Source: Staphylococcus cohnii subsp. cohnii
GTDB lineage: Bacteria > Bacillota > Bacilli > Staphylococcales > Staphylococcaceae
Direction of reading: 5' to 3'
DNA: 64,000 nt
Assembly (NCBI RefSeq): GCF_002902365.1
Contig: NZ_PPQC01000025.1
Location: 45,622 to 109,621, forward strand
This document shows, piece after piece, positions 8,922 through 18,111 of the stretch. A program made the translations under genes and the position numbers. The notes below the pieces were generated by a model. That model saw nothing but the letters and a program-made list of their open reading frames with translations, made no database searches and was not told where the DNA came from. Every line of letters begins with the position of its first letter. Position 1 is the first letter of the stretch.

Positions 8922-8931
8922 AATATTACTT
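8905..8931 (-). promoter_or_regulatory. putative competence-sigma (SigH-type) promoter of comG, nested in the hairpin
   Basis: On minus, AAGTAATAT (8931-8923) and CGTGTA (8910-8905) are separated exactly as the same two words are upstream of comEA. AGTAA starts 20 bases before CGTGTA, and 20 bases separate CGTGTA from the UUG start, at both operons. A transcript starting some seven bases after CGTGTA would begin at about the ribosome binding site and lack the 5' arm of the hairpin. The link to SigH is inference from the known SigH dependence of comG and comE in S. aureus. Confidence 0.6.
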
Positions 8932-8943
8932 ACTAAAGTTAAA

Positions 8944-9567
8944 TTAACCATGCAAGTATGGATTAAGTTGTTCATCTTCAATCGTTGTATATGGCCCATG
9001 ACCTGGGAATAAAGGTAAATCATCATCTAGCTTGAATAATTTATCTAATATCGAGTCAACTAATGTTTCATAATCACCTTTATATAAATCAGTTCTTCCT
9101 ATACCTTGTTTAAATAAAGTATCACCAACTACAGCAAATTCGTCAAATATAAAAGATAAACTACCAGGCGAATGTCCAGGCGTATGAATTACTTTGAATT
9201 TAAAGCTTTCAATTTCCATAGAACCTTCATCAATCTTTTGTGGTGATACGCGACTTGTGACAGGCGTTAATCCATATTGCTTAAATTTCTGTGAACCATT
9301 TTTATCAGTATTAGTTAAAAAATCAAATTCACTGTAATGCATATAAACGGGCACCTTATATTTATCAACAATTTGATCTAAAGCACCAATATGGTCGAAA
9401 TGAGCGTGTGTTAACAATACTGCAATGACAGGTTTATTAATTTGGTTTAATTTTTTTATAATTAATTCATAATCAGCCGCTGGATCAACTATAATGACAT
9501 GCTTATCATTTTCAATAAAATAAGTATTCGTCTTAACTAAGCCCAATGCTAAACTAGAAATTTGCAT
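8944..9567 (-). CDS. metallo-beta-lactamase-fold hydrolase, YqgX/glyoxalase II-like
   Basis: A 207-residue MBL-fold protein. The metal motif is LTHAHFDHIGALD near residue 53, with further ligands in HTPGHSPGSLSF (near 130), VVGDTLFKQGIGRTD (near 150) and PLFPGHGPYTT near the C terminus. This matches the YqgX group of glyoxalase II-like hydrolases, which probably cleave thioesters; the true substrate is unknown. It starts two bases after yqgV, so glcK-yqgV-yqgX form one transcript that should stop at the hairpin before comGA. Confidence 0.85.
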   Translation of the reverse strand: MQISSLALGLVKTNTYFIENDKHVIIVDPAADYELIIKKLNQINKPVIAVLLTHAHFDHIGALDQIVDKYKVPVYMHYSEFDFLTNTDKNGSQKFKQYGLTPVTSRVSPQKIDEGSMEIESFKFKVIHTPGHSPGSLSFIFDEFAVVGDTLFKQGIGRTDLYKGDYETLVDSILDKLFKLDDDLPLFPGHGPYTTIEDEQLNPYLHG

Positions 9568-9569
9568 TG

Positions 9570-9893
9570 TTAGCGACCTCCATTATCTAAATGATTTTGA
9601 ACTGATTTTAGTTTATCATTCATTTTGCGAGATTTATCTCTTCTATCGTCAATTCTGATATTCGTACAAACTCTATCAATACCTTTATCAAAAGGTAATT
9701 CATGAATGGCTTGAACGACTTCAAATAAATCTTTCAAATCTCCTTCAATTAAGGTATTCATTGGTGTTAATTGATAGTCAATTTTACCTTGTGCTTTAAA
9801 TTCTTTTAATTTCGTTTGTATCTCAGCAATATATTTGCTAACACTTGGTCCTTCTGTACCCACAGGTATAACTACTACATCTACTATAGCCAT
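9570..9893 (-). CDS. MTH1187/YqgV family thiamine-binding-like protein
   Basis: A 107-residue protein starting [26 protein letters not shown], typical of the MTH1187 (DUF77) family, small ferredoxin-like proteins reported to bind thiamine or related ligands. The match is by family resemblance; biological role unknown. It overlaps the end of glcK by one base and is followed by yqgX after two bases, the same order as yqgV-yqgX near glcK in B. subtilis. Confidence 0.8.
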   Translation of the reverse strand: MAIVDVVVIPVGTEGPSVSKYIAEIQTKLKEFKAQGKIDYQLTPMNTLIEGDLKDLFEVVQAIHELPFDKGIDRVCTNIRIDDRRDKSRKMNDKLKSVQNHLDNGGR

Positions 9894-10879
9894 TATTTCA
9901 CACCTTCCTTTTCAATTATATAAGTATAAATTAAGCCAGCAGCACCAGTAATGCCCGCATCATTACCTAATTTAGCTTGAACAATTTCTGTTCCTTGTTG
10001 TGCTGGTGTAAAAGTTAGATTATGATACTCTGTTTTTATATTTTCAATTAAAATCAAACCAGCTGTAGACATTCCTCCACCTAAAACAATATATTTAGGG
10101 TTACTTGTCACGCTGATAATACTGCACAAATATGCAATATAATTAGCTACACGCTCCGTAATAAAGATACAGAATTGATCTCCAGCTTTCGCTGCATCAA
10201 ATACTGCTTTTGCGGTAACTTGATTATCTTTGATTAATTGAAGTATCGAAGATTTAAACGTTAATTTAGGATAATAAAAATTCACTAAATTAACAACACC
10301 TGTCGCGGAAGCAACGGTTTCAATACAACCTGATTTACCACAATTACATTTAAAGCGTTGATCATGGTCAACTCTAAAATGACCAATTTCAGCACCAGAG
10401 CCATTATGACCGTGCACAATTTCTCCGTTAGAAATAATACCGCCACCTAGACCAGTGCCTAATGTGATTGCAACTACATCGTCTGCACCATGTCCTGCAC
10501 CTTTGTGCTTTTCACCTAACGCTGCAACATTAGCATCATTATCAACATAAACAGGACATTCTACAAATTGTTTGAAAATTTCTCTGACATTAACAGTTTC
10601 TTTCCAATATAAGTTAACTGCACCATTAACCTCACCTGTTTCAAAATTCACTGGTCCTGGTACACCAATACCAACACCTAACACATCTGAAAAAACAAAG
10701 TCAGAATTATCGACATGTTCAACGAAAGATTCATAAACATTTTTCAAAAGTGCATAACCTGTAACATCTGACGTATCAGTTTTTATAGACCATTTCTCAA
10801 TTTGTTCTAATTGTTGGTCGAATATACCTAGCTTACAAGTTGTACCACCAATATCTGCTGCTAAGATAATTTTTTTCAT
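9893..10879 (-). CDS. glcK: glucokinase, ROK family
   Basis: Phosphorylates free glucose at position 6 with ATP. The 328-residue ROK protein has the N-terminal ATP loop [16 protein letters not shown], the GIGVPGPV segment, the active-site region [32 protein letters not shown], and the ROK zinc motif around [10 protein letters not shown] (near residue 178). The start ATG follows GAAGGATG. It is the first gene of glcK-yqgV-yqgX; upstream lies a 308-base gap that should hold the promoter. Confidence 0.95.
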   Translation of the reverse strand: MKKIILAADIGGTTCKLGIFDQQLEQIEKWSIKTDTSDVTGYALLKNVYESFVEHVDNSDFVFSDVLGVGIGVPGPVNFETGEVNGAVNLYWKETVNVREIFKQFVECPVYVDNDANVAALGEKHKGAGHGADDVVAITLGTGLGGGIISNGEIVHGHNGSGAEIGHFRVDHDQRFKCNCGKSGCIETVASATGVVNLVNFYYPKLTFKSSILQLIKDNQVTAKAVFDAAKAGDQFCIFITERVANYIAYLCSIISVTSNPKYIVLGGGMSTAGLILIENIKTEYHNLTFTPAQQGTEIVQAKLGNDAGITGAAGLIYTYIIEKEGVK

Positions 10880-11187
10880 GTATTTTATTCATCCTTCTCT
10901 TATTTTTAAGGAATGTTAAATTAAATCTTGATTTCATCAACAGTCTATTTTAATGTTTTACATGTTAAAATAGTTGTCTTCTTCCTTAAAATATATTTTT
11001 TCTCTGTATAAAACATATATATCTATATTAATATTTTTCATTTCACAAATGCAATGATAACGAATATAAAGATATATTATATAATCAATAACAAAAAATG
11101 TGGCTATTGATTGTTAACTGTTTAAACTGCCAATATGGTGTGTATCCATATTATAAAAACCACTTACTCATATAATGATTCAAGAAA
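10880..11187. other. gene-free gap between yqgQ and glcK
   Basis: This AT-rich stretch separates yqgQ from glcK. A seven-base inverted repeat (AATATGG/CCATATT, about 11133-11152) may be a weak terminator for the rhomboid-yqgQ transcript. The glcK promoter should lie in the left part, but several AT-rich candidates are equally plausible. No open frame with a ribosome binding site is visible. Confidence 0.4.
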
Positions 11188-11394
11188 TTAGCGTTCATTT
11201 TTCCGTTGATTAATAATTAATTTAGATTTAATATAATCATCTTTGGTAATTAAACTATATTCATACAATGAATGTAATTCTTGTTCCATCATTTCATAAA
11301 TATCTGACTTATCCTTAAAGTAAATGATAAAACCAAATTTTTTTAAAAGTTGTTGTACATCATAAAATGTATTAATCTCATGAATCACTGTCAT
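11188..11394 (-). CDS. YqgQ-like DUF910 protein
   Basis: A 68-residue protein, MTVIHEINTFYDVQQLLKKFGFIIYFKDKSDIYEMMEQEL..., matching the small DUF910/YqgQ family, which sits between the rhomboid protease and glucokinase genes in many Firmicutes. Its start overlaps the end of the rhomboid gene by 17 bases, implying coupling. Function unknown; family structures are three-helix bundles proposed to bind nucleic acid. Confidence 0.82.
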   Translation of the reverse strand: MTVIHEINTFYDVQQLLKKFGFIIYFKDKSDIYEMMEQELHSLYEYSLITKDDYIKSKLIINQRKNER

Positions 11395-12829
11395 CGCTCA
11401 ATTCTTTATTTAAATTAATATAATCATGATTAGTTGGATCTATTTTTAATGCAGCTTTAATATGTTTTTTTGCTTTATCTTTGTTATCGATAGATCTATT
11501 TGCTACCGCTAGTTTGTAATTTAATAATGCAGAATCTGGAAAGTTTCTTAAACCTCTTTCCCATGTTGCCATTCCTTCTGATTTTGAATCTGTTGTCGCA
11601 TTAATTAATCCTTTTAGGTAGTATGTTTCATCATCGGCATAACTTTTATTTACCGTGTGTTGTACCATATCTTTAGCACTTTTATAATTACCATGCTTCA
11701 TTTCCTTTTCAATGATTGTATTATAAATATTATCCTCTTGAATCGTAAAGATGCGAATTTGAGCTGCAATAAATAAAACAATCATTAAAATTAGAAAAAT
11801 CCAGAATTTATTTTGGTTGATTTTAAAATAATATCCTATAAGTGTTATTAGTAAACCACCAATGAAACCACCCACATGTGCTACTATATTTACATTTTGC
11901 ATTAATAATGAAGCACCAATTAAAATGACTAGGACAATCAATAATTGGCCAATTAACTTTTGATTAAATTGTTTACCAATATACATAAACGCAAAAATGG
12001 CTCCAATTAAACCAAAAATAGCACCACTTGCACCAACGGAAACAGTATCCGTATTAAAAGATAAGGAAGCAAAATTACCAAATAAGCCAGAAACAAAATA
12101 AATAATTAAAAATCGCCAATGCCCAACAATAGCTTCCACTATTTTTCCAAAAATAAATAAACTCAACATATTCATTAATATATGTTCAAAATTATAATGT
12201 AAAAATATAGATGATATGAGTCTGTACCATTCTCCATGAACGACGTTAAAATGTACAAGACCTCCAATATCTAAAAGTTTCAAATCAGAAAAATGATTTA
12301 AAAATAGCACCATCGAAAGCCAAATAATAATATTAATTACAATTAATAAATATGTAACTGGCGCAAATTTAAGCATATGTTTTTCAATAGGATTATTATT
12401 TAATGCTCTTTGCTTATAAAAACCTTTTGTATGTTTCGTACTACGGTTAAACATAAATTTCATTAAATAATTGGGCATTATTTTATCCAAATGTTCAACT
12501 TGTCGAATAATCTTCACTTTGAATTTAACTGATTTTAGTTCGTCCAAATTTTCATTTGTAAATGTTTTATCAGTGTAAATATATAAATAATAATTTTGGG
12601 GTTTGAAACCTAAAAATGTAATAATATCTTCTTCATGGTCTTGAATTCTACTTTTATCAAATCTAACTTCTTGTGTAGAATTAGCACCAAATTTAAATAT
12701 TGCAACAGATTGCTTTCTTTTATTTGCAAGCCAAATTTCAGAATCATCTTGATTACGATGTACAACTTGATAGTTTAAATATTTTGTCCAAGTATAAATT
12801 GACTTCCAAAAGTGCTTTTCAGTTATCAT
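11378..12829 (-). CDS. rhomboid-family intramembrane serine protease (GluP/YqgP-like) with TPR tail
   Basis: Counted from the ATG at 12827-12829 (six bases after GGAGG) the protein has 483 residues. About 155 N-terminal residues form a soluble domain. The rhomboid core follows, with catalytic Ser268 in VGASGAIFG and His318 in VAHVGGFIGG, plus the HILMNM segment. The C terminus holds tetratricopeptide-like helices (about residues 380-480). B. subtilis YqgP cleaves membrane proteins and helps degrade a Mg transporter; substrates here are unknown. An upstream in-frame ATG (12839-12841) overlaps the stop of the preceding gene but has no ribosome binding site. Confidence 0.92.
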   Translation of the reverse strand: MITEKHFWKSIYTWTKYLNYQVVHRNQDDSEIWLANKRKQSVAIFKFGANSTQEVRFDKSRIQDHEEDIITFLGFKPQNYYLYIYTDKTFTNENLDELKSVKFKVKIIRQVEHLDKIMPNYLMKFMFNRSTKHTKGFYKQRALNNNPIEKHMLKFAPVTYLLIVINIIIWLSMVLFLNHFSDLKLLDIGGLVHFNVVHGEWYRLISSIFLHYNFEHILMNMLSLFIFGKIVEAIVGHWRFLIIYFVSGLFGNFASLSFNTDTVSVGASGAIFGLIGAIFAFMYIGKQFNQKLIGQLLIVLVILIGASLLMQNVNIVAHVGGFIGGLLITLIGYYFKINQNKFWIFLILMIVLFIAAQIRIFTIQEDNIYNTIIEKEMKHGNYKSAKDMVQHTVNKSYADDETYYLKGLINATTDSKSEGMATWERGLRNFPDSALLNYKLAVANRSIDNKDKAKKHIKAALKIDPTNHDYINLNKELSDDSDS

Positions 12830-12840
12830 TTTTTCCTCCA

Positions 12841-13392
12841 TTAATGCGTAGCCGCTATAATTAATTTTTGCACAGGTTGATCATGTGCTTCTATTTCAAA
12901 ATCATTTATTTGGAAGTCATAAATTAAACTTATTGTTGGCTGTTGATGATGTGATAAAAATTTATCAAAATAACCCCCACCATAACCAATTCTGTAGCCT
13001 TTGTTATTGAATACTACACCTGGTACTATTAACAAATCTAAATCATTCGTTATTTCTGTATTACTTGTAACATAATTAATTCCTTTATCGTCAGGTGCAA
13101 GATTCGATAAATCATCTAAACCTTTAAATGACATTGTTTTGGTTTTATAATCAGTTTCTGGTACATATACATTTTTATCATCATTTAGCATTTTTGAAAT
13201 GATTGGATAAGTATCGACTTCATGTGCCATTGACAGCACAATACCAATACGTTTTGCTGATTTATATTCAGATAAATTCAATAATTGTTGTGTTAAGTAT
13301 TGATCAGCAGATAATTTTTGCTCTTGTTCGGAAAATTGTTTCATCTTTTTTATTATTTCTTTTCTTAATGAACGTTTACTCATATATGACAC
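12841..13392 (-). CDS. 5-formyltetrahydrofolate cyclo-ligase
   Basis: A 183-residue protein of the 5-FTHF cyclo-ligase family (YqgN/YgfA), which converts 5-formyl-THF to methenyl-THF with ATP. The signature VVPGV-F-x-GYRIGYGGGYFDKFL is clear at about residues 125-147; the basic N terminus (KRSLRKEIIKKMKQ) is usual for the family. It starts the cyclo-ligase-rhomboid-yqgQ run. With gcvT in the same window it belongs to one-carbon metabolism, but no direct regulatory link is visible. Confidence 0.93.
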   Translation of the reverse strand: MSYMSKRSLRKEIIKKMKQFSEQEQKLSADQYLTQQLLNLSEYKSAKRIGIVLSMAHEVDTYPIISKMLNDDKNVYVPETDYKTKTMSFKGLDDLSNLAPDDKGINYVTSNTEITNDLDLLIVPGVVFNNKGYRIGYGGGYFDKFLSHHQQPTISLIYDFQINDFEIEAHDQPVQKLIIAATH

Positions 13393-13478
13393 CTTCCCAT
13401 TTTATATCCTCTTTTATTATAACGATAAAAATATGTTATGTCATCATACTGCTATTTCAATATATTTTTGAAAAAAAA

Positions 13479-13508
13479 TAACCAGATTCAAATTTTAGAA
13501 TCTGGTTA
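13479..13508 (-). terminator. terminator downstream of rpmG
   Basis: TAACCAGATT (13479-13488) pairs perfectly with AATCTGGTTA (13499-13508). On minus the hairpin is followed by a run of eight T bases. It separates rpmG from the cyclo-ligase gene. Confidence 0.85.
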
Positions 13509-13517
13509 AAATTTTCA

Positions 13518-13667
13518 TTATTTTGTTTCACGGTGCAAAGTATGTTTGTTATCACGAGCACAGTGTTTTTTCATTTCGATACGTTCAGGATTAGTACGTT
13601 TATTTTTTGTTGTAATGTAGTTTCTTTCTCCACATTCTGTGCAAGCTAGTGTTACGTTTACGCGCAT
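13518..13667 (-). CDS. rpmG: 50S ribosomal protein L33
   Basis: A 49-residue protein, [19 protein letters not shown]..., ending LHRETK. It keeps the first zinc cysteine pair (CTEC), but only one later cysteine is present (KKHCARDNK), so the second CxxC pair is incomplete. This fits a reduced-cysteine L33 paralogue; staphylococci encode several L33 genes. The ATG at 13665-13667 follows AAGGAGGAATTAG, a strong ribosome binding site. It sits between pbp3 and the cyclo-ligase gene, as I recall in S. aureus, and ends at its own terminator. Confidence 0.95.
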   Translation of the reverse strand: MRVNVTLACTECGERNYITTKNKRTNPERIEMKKHCARDNKHTLHRETK

Positions 13668-13796
13668 GCTAATTCCTCCTTACCTTTTCAAAATACGACT
13701 TATTTATCATACCATTTAGTTATAAAATTGAAAAGTATTATTTTTTAATATAGACCATACCCATAGGTTTTAAAGAGAAAATAGGTTGTTTATGGT

Positions 13797-15848
13797 TTAC
13801 TTTTTATCTTTTTCCTTAAAATAATAGTTAATTATATCGCGACCTAAGTCACCACCATTAAGCCAAGGTTCTGGAACAGGCTGATTCGTATATACAATTG
13901 AAAATGCTAATTTTGGATTTTCTATTGGTGCATAACCAACATAAGTTGAATTTACTTTTGGTTCACCATCTTGGAATACTTCTGCAGTACCAGTTTTACC
14001 AGCTGAAGGGACAACGGTATCATTGAAACTTTGATAGCCTGTACCTTCTTTTTCATTAAATGCCATTTTAAACCCTTCTTGTACTTGCTTAACTTGGTCT
14101 GATGTATTGTTAACTTTATTTAATACATCGCCTTTTACTTTCTGTTTAACTGGACCTAAGGAGTCTTTATTTGTTGCTTTTCTAATTTCTAAACCTACAT
14201 GTGGTTGAATTCTATAACCATCATTTGCAATTGTAGAAGCATATTGTGATAACTGTAATGGTGAATAAGTATCATATTGTCCAATTGCTAAATCTAAATA
14301 ATTTCCTGGATTATCTGTTAATGATTCTATCTGACCCCCAGTTTCATTTGGCAAATCGATACCTGTTTTAACACCTAAGCCAACTTGATTTAGCCCTTTT
14401 CGTAATTTTTGACCTGCTTCTGAAATATCAGTAGGCAATGTCATGTTTGGTGTGTATGGGGAACCAGCAATTTTTAATGCTGTTTTAAACATGTATACGT
14501 TTGATGAATGCATTAAAGCTTCTTTATCATCAATCGTTACTTTACCATCTTGGTTGAAGTATGAACGTTTAGAAAGACCCCCTGCAAATTTTAATGGTTC
14601 ATCAACCATTTTCTCACCAACATTAATGGCATCGTTTTGGTAACCTGCTAGTAATGTTCCCCCTTTAACAGACGATCCAACAGCGTATTGTGACGTGAAC
14701 GTTCCGATATCATAATCAGTTAAATCACCATTTTTATCAATTTGTTTCCCAGCCATTGCTAAAATATCACCATTATTAGGATTTTGGACAACCACTAAAG
14801 CATTGTCCATATCTTTAGCACCTTCACTACGTAATTTGCTTATTTGTTTTTCCAAATACTCTTCTGTTTTCTTTTGTAAATCAATATCAATACTTAAAAC
14901 AAGATCGTCTCCACGTGATCCTTCATGAATTACTTGTGAATCAATGACTTCTCCTGATTTATCTGTTGTGTATTTCATTTCTTTCTTTTTACCCTTGAGA
15001 ATATTATCGTATTGATATTCTAAATAAGATTTTCCTACACGATCATTTCTTGAATATCCTTTTGATAAATATTGTTCTGTTAATTCTTTTGGAATACCTT
15101 CTTGTGTAGTAGAGACATCGCCAAAAATACCGCGTAATGTATCATCATATGGATATTTTCGATCCCAATCCATCGTAGTATTAACGCCTGGTAAATCAGA
15201 AAGTTTTTGTGACACTGCAGCATATTCTTCATCTGTAACATCTTCGTTTTTAATCATTTGAGGATCTAATGCAGAACCAGACATCATTTCTCTAAATATT
15301 GCTAAAACTTGTAAATCTTTATCAGAAAATGAATCAAATTGTTTCTTTCCAATTTTTTTATGTAATGTTTCATCATATTGTTCTTGAGTAATACTTCCAT
15401 CGTCTAATAATGATTGCTCTTTTTTCATTAATTCATCAGCTTTATTAGGATGTTTTAAAATCCAAAAATCTTGTTTATCTCGATCTGTAATTTTATCAGT
15501 ATCCATTTTTATAAGTTTTGACAAATCATTAGCTATTTTTAAAACCTCTGATTGCGATGTTTTTCTTCCACGAGAAAAGGTAATGGCTTTTTTAGATGCA
15601 TTATCTACTAGGACTTTACCATTTCTATCGAGAATTCTCCCTCTTGGAACAGCTTCATTAACAGTTAAATTTTCACTGTTTTTAATTAATTGCTTATAAT
15701 GAGAGCCCTGCGCAATTTGCAAATAACCTAATCGTAAAACAATAATCGCAAAAATAAATACAATTAGACCAAACACAAAGCTTATTCTTTTATTCATCGT
15801 ATTTCTTATTTTCTCATCGTTTGATTTTTCCTTTAATCTTTTTAGCAA
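13797..15848 (-). CDS. pbp3: penicillin-binding protein 3 (class B transpeptidase)
   Basis: A 683-residue class B PBP. One N-terminal membrane segment (about residues 22-44) anchors it. The PBP dimerisation domain begins near PRGRILDRNGKVL (residue 69). The transpeptidase motifs are S392-SVK, S448-SN and K618-TG. It cross-links peptidoglycan and in S. aureus works with RodA in side-wall synthesis. The length is close to the roughly 690 residues I recall for S. aureus Pbp3, with a shorter C-terminal tail. The ATG at 15846-15848 has weak upstream pairing. Single gene, upstream of rpmG. Confidence 0.95.
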   Translation of the reverse strand: MLKRLKEKSNDEKIRNTMNKRISFVFGLIVFIFAIIVLRLGYLQIAQGSHYKQLIKNSENLTVNEAVPRGRILDRNGKVLVDNASKKAITFSRGRKTSQSEVLKIANDLSKLIKMDTDKITDRDKQDFWILKHPNKADELMKKEQSLLDDGSITQEQYDETLHKKIGKKQFDSFSDKDLQVLAIFREMMSGSALDPQMIKNEDVTDEEYAAVSQKLSDLPGVNTTMDWDRKYPYDDTLRGIFGDVSTTQEGIPKELTEQYLSKGYSRNDRVGKSYLEYQYDNILKGKKKEMKYTTDKSGEVIDSQVIHEGSRGDDLVLSIDIDLQKKTEEYLEKQISKLRSEGAKDMDNALVVVQNPNNGDILAMAGKQIDKNGDLTDYDIGTFTSQYAVGSSVKGGTLLAGYQNDAINVGEKMVDEPLKFAGGLSKRSYFNQDGKVTIDDKEALMHSSNVYMFKTALKIAGSPYTPNMTLPTDISEAGQKLRKGLNQVGLGVKTGIDLPNETGGQIESLTDNPGNYLDLAIGQYDTYSPLQLSQYASTIANDGYRIQPHVGLEIRKATNKDSLGPVKQKVKGDVLNKVNNTSDQVKQVQEGFKMAFNEKEGTGYQSFNDTVVPSAGKTGTAEVFQDGEPKVNSTYVGYAPIENPKLAFSIVYTNQPVPEPWLNGGDLGRDIINYYFKEKDKK

Positions 15849-15930
15849 AACAACATACCTCTATTCAAAAGTGATCACTTTAAATGATATATGAAATTGA
15901 CACAGATTTCTATTATTTTAAATAAAAAAA

Positions 15931-15953
15931 CGACGACCTGTGTAAGGCCGTCA
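15931..15953 (-). terminator. terminator downstream of sodA
   Basis: On minus GACGGCC pairs with GGTCGTC (one G-T pair) around a seven-base loop, followed by TTTTTTT. It lies between sodA and pbp3. Confidence 0.85.
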
Positions 15954-15968
15954 AAAATAGAAGCTTAA

Positions 15969-16568
15969 TTATTTAGCAGCGTTATATAATTCATCAACTT
16001 TTTCCCAATTTACAACGTTCCAGAAAGCACTAATATATTCTGGACGTTTGTTTTGGTATTTAAGATAATAAGCATGTTCCCAAACGTCTAAGCCTAGGAT
16101 TGGTGTTTTACCTTCTGTAAGTGGGTTATCTTGGTTTGGAGTTGTAACAATTTCTAAATTACCATTATTAACAACTAGCCAAGCCCATCCTGAACCAAAA
16201 CGAGCTGCAGCTTTATCTGCAAATTCTTCTTTAAATGCATCTAAAGAACCCCATTGTTCTTTAATTTTATCAACTACAGTTCCTTTTTCTTCAGAGTTTG
16301 GAGTTAATAATTCCCAGAATAATGAGTGGTTTAAGTGTCCACCGCCATTATTTCTAACAGCTGTTTGAATATCTTCTGGTACACTGTCTAAATTTGCAAT
16401 AATTTCTTCAATTGATTTAGACTCTAAATCAGTACCTTCAATTGCTGCATTTAATTTAGTAACATAAGTGTTATGATGTTTGTCGTGATGAATTTCCATT
16501 GTTTGTTGATCAATATGTGGTTCTAATGCATCAGAACCATAAGGTAAGTTTGGTAATTCAAAAGCCAT
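15969..16568 (-). CDS. sodA: superoxide dismutase, Mn-type (SodA)
   Basis: A 199-residue Fe/Mn superoxide dismutase. Metal ligands H27, H81, D161 and H165 are all present. Residues 159-160 are Gly-Leu, the pair found in manganese-specific SodA of S. aureus, whereas the cambialistic SodM has Leu-Phe there (established knowledge). This is therefore the SodA orthologue. The start ATG follows AGGAGGATGATT. It is a single gene with its own terminator; a TATAAT box lies on minus about 130 bases upstream of the start (near 16696-16701) but its -35 is uncertain. Confidence 0.97.
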   Translation of the reverse strand: MAFELPNLPYGSDALEPHIDQQTMEIHHDKHHNTYVTKLNAAIEGTDLESKSIEEIIANLDSVPEDIQTAVRNNGGGHLNHSLFWELLTPNSEEKGTVVDKIKEQWGSLDAFKEEFADKAAARFGSGWAWLVVNNGNLEIVTTPNQDNPLTEGKTPILGLDVWEHAYYLKYQNKRPEYISAFWNVVNWEKVDELYNAAK

Positions 16569-16847
16569 AAATAATCATCCTCCTAATTAATCTGTAAATA
16601 AAGCATAACAACTAAAAATGATTACAACAATGAATATGCTTACAAACTTATTCAAAAGTCATAAAATTATATTTGTTATCTTTAGTTCCTTTATTATTAT
16701 ATCTCAAAATAGTGGATTTTAAACATAATAGCCAAAGTATTTTAAAAATTCAATATAATTCAGACTAATGACCTATGTTTAGAAGGAAACTTTTTTGTAA
16801 TAAGCGTCGATTGGTGCCATTTTACATTTAGAAATGCGTTGGCAATT

Positions 16848-17261
16848 TTAAGCATGCTGACAAGCTTCACATACTCCATAAACTTCTAATTTGTGGGTAT
16901 GGATTGCAACTTTAGGTAAAAACGCCTTTATCTGTTCAATTGGACAAAAATCGATTATTTTTGTATCACCACAGGATTCACAAATAAAATGATGATGATG
17001 GTGATCAGTACACGCAATTCTAAATTTCATTTCACCATCGAGTTCCGTGCCCTCAACGATACCTAAGTCTTTAAATAAATGTAAATTTCTATATATCGTG
17101 TCAAAGGAGATACCTGGATAATCCTTATCTAATTTTTGCTGTATATGTTTTGCGTTAATATACTTATCTTTTTCTATAAAAACATTTATCATATCTCTTC
17201 TTTTATTTGTATATTTGTGTCCTTCTGCTTTTAGAATATTAATTGCTTCGTCTATTTTCAT
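16848..17261 (-). CDS. zur: zinc-responsive Fur-family repressor Zur
   Basis: A 137-residue Fur-family regulator. The N-terminal winged helix includes [13 protein letters not shown] and [13 protein letters not shown]. The C-terminal dimer domain has a His-rich strand ([11 protein letters not shown]), a structural zinc site made by CESC and CEAC. Its gene follows znuC-znuB and overlaps znuB by 23 bases, so it is co-transcribed with a zinc ABC transporter. That context favours Zur over Fur or PerR. It probably represses its own operon through the Zur box at 18926-18946. Confidence 0.95.
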   Translation of the reverse strand: MKIDEAINILKAEGHKYTNKRRDMINVFIEKDKYINAKHIQQKLDKDYPGISFDTIYRNLHLFKDLGIVEGTELDGEMKFRIACTDHHHHHFICESCGDTKIIDFCPIEQIKAFLPKVAIHTHKLEVYGVCEACQHA

Positions 17262-18111
17262 TATTAATAGCCCCTTTCACAGTTTTTAATTTGAACTTTT
17301 GATATGACATCATTATTGCTAATAAAAGAACAAGTAGTACGACAATCACGCCACCAGGGGAAATATTCATATAAAATGCTAATACAAGCCCTGCTATAAC
17401 TGAAAATTCTCCAATTAATACACTCAATATAATAAGTTGTTTGAAACCTTTCGTCATACGCATTGCTATAGCTATCGGCAATGTAATTAATGCACTTACT
17501 AATAATATACCTACTACTCTCATAGATGCTGATATGACCATCGCGACTATTATGATAAATAAAAACTGTATCCATTTTGGAATACCTATAACTTTACTAT
17601 ATTCTTCATCGAATGATAGTATGAATAACTCTTTGTAATATAATAATATAAATGCTAATACGATGATAACGATTGCGATAATGGTTGATAAATCACTGAT
17701 AGTTACAGCACTAATAGAACCAAATAATAAACCAACAATTTCTTGATTAAAACCATCTGCTAATGAAATAAAAATAGCACTTAATGCTATGCCTGCACTC
17801 ATTATAATTGGAATAGCGATTTCTTGGTAATTACTATACGACGTCCTAAGCTTTTCGATTAATAATGCACCAATGACTGCGAATAATATGCCGAACCACA
17901 TAGGATTAATAAATGTAAGTGCAGGTGCAATCGTCACGAAAAACATGCCAAAAGAAATACCACCAAGTGTAACGTGGCTTAATGCATCTGCGATTAAAGA
18001 TAGCCTTCGAACAACAATAAATGCACCGATTAATGGGGCAATAAAGCCAATCAAAATACCACTTATCAGAGAGTATCTCATAAAATCAAAATTTAATAAT
18101 GCCTCAATCAT
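17239..18111 (-). CDS. znuB: zinc ABC transporter permease
   Basis: A 290-residue ABC-3 family permease, almost entirely hydrophobic with about eight membrane segments and family motifs near [18 protein letters not shown] (residues 40-60). It would move zinc delivered by a lipoprotein not encoded in this window. I choose the ATG at 18109-18111, which overlaps the znuC stop as ATGA; an in-frame GTG lies four codons upstream. Overlap with zur at the 3' end supports one znuC-znuB-zur operon. Mn transport cannot be excluded from sequence alone, but the Zur neighbour argues for zinc. Confidence 0.93.
   Translation of the reverse strand: MIEALLNFDFMRYSLISGILIGFIAPLIGAFIVVRRLSLIADALSHVTLGGISFGMFFVTIAPALTFINPMWFGILFAVIGALLIEKLRTSYSNYQEIAIPIIMSAGIALSAIFISLADGFNQEIVGLLFGSISAVTISDLSTIIAIVIIVLAFILLYYKELFILSFDEEYSKVIGIPKWIQFLFIIIVAMVISASMRVVGILLVSALITLPIAIAMRMTKGFKQLIILSVLIGEFSVIAGLVLAFYMNISPGGVIVVLLVLLLAIMMSYQKFKLKTVKGAINNENRRSN

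Noticed and set aside
15969..16568. SodM, the cambialistic dismutase of S. aureus
   Set aside because: Residues 159-160 are Gly-Leu as in manganese-specific SodA, not Leu-Phe.
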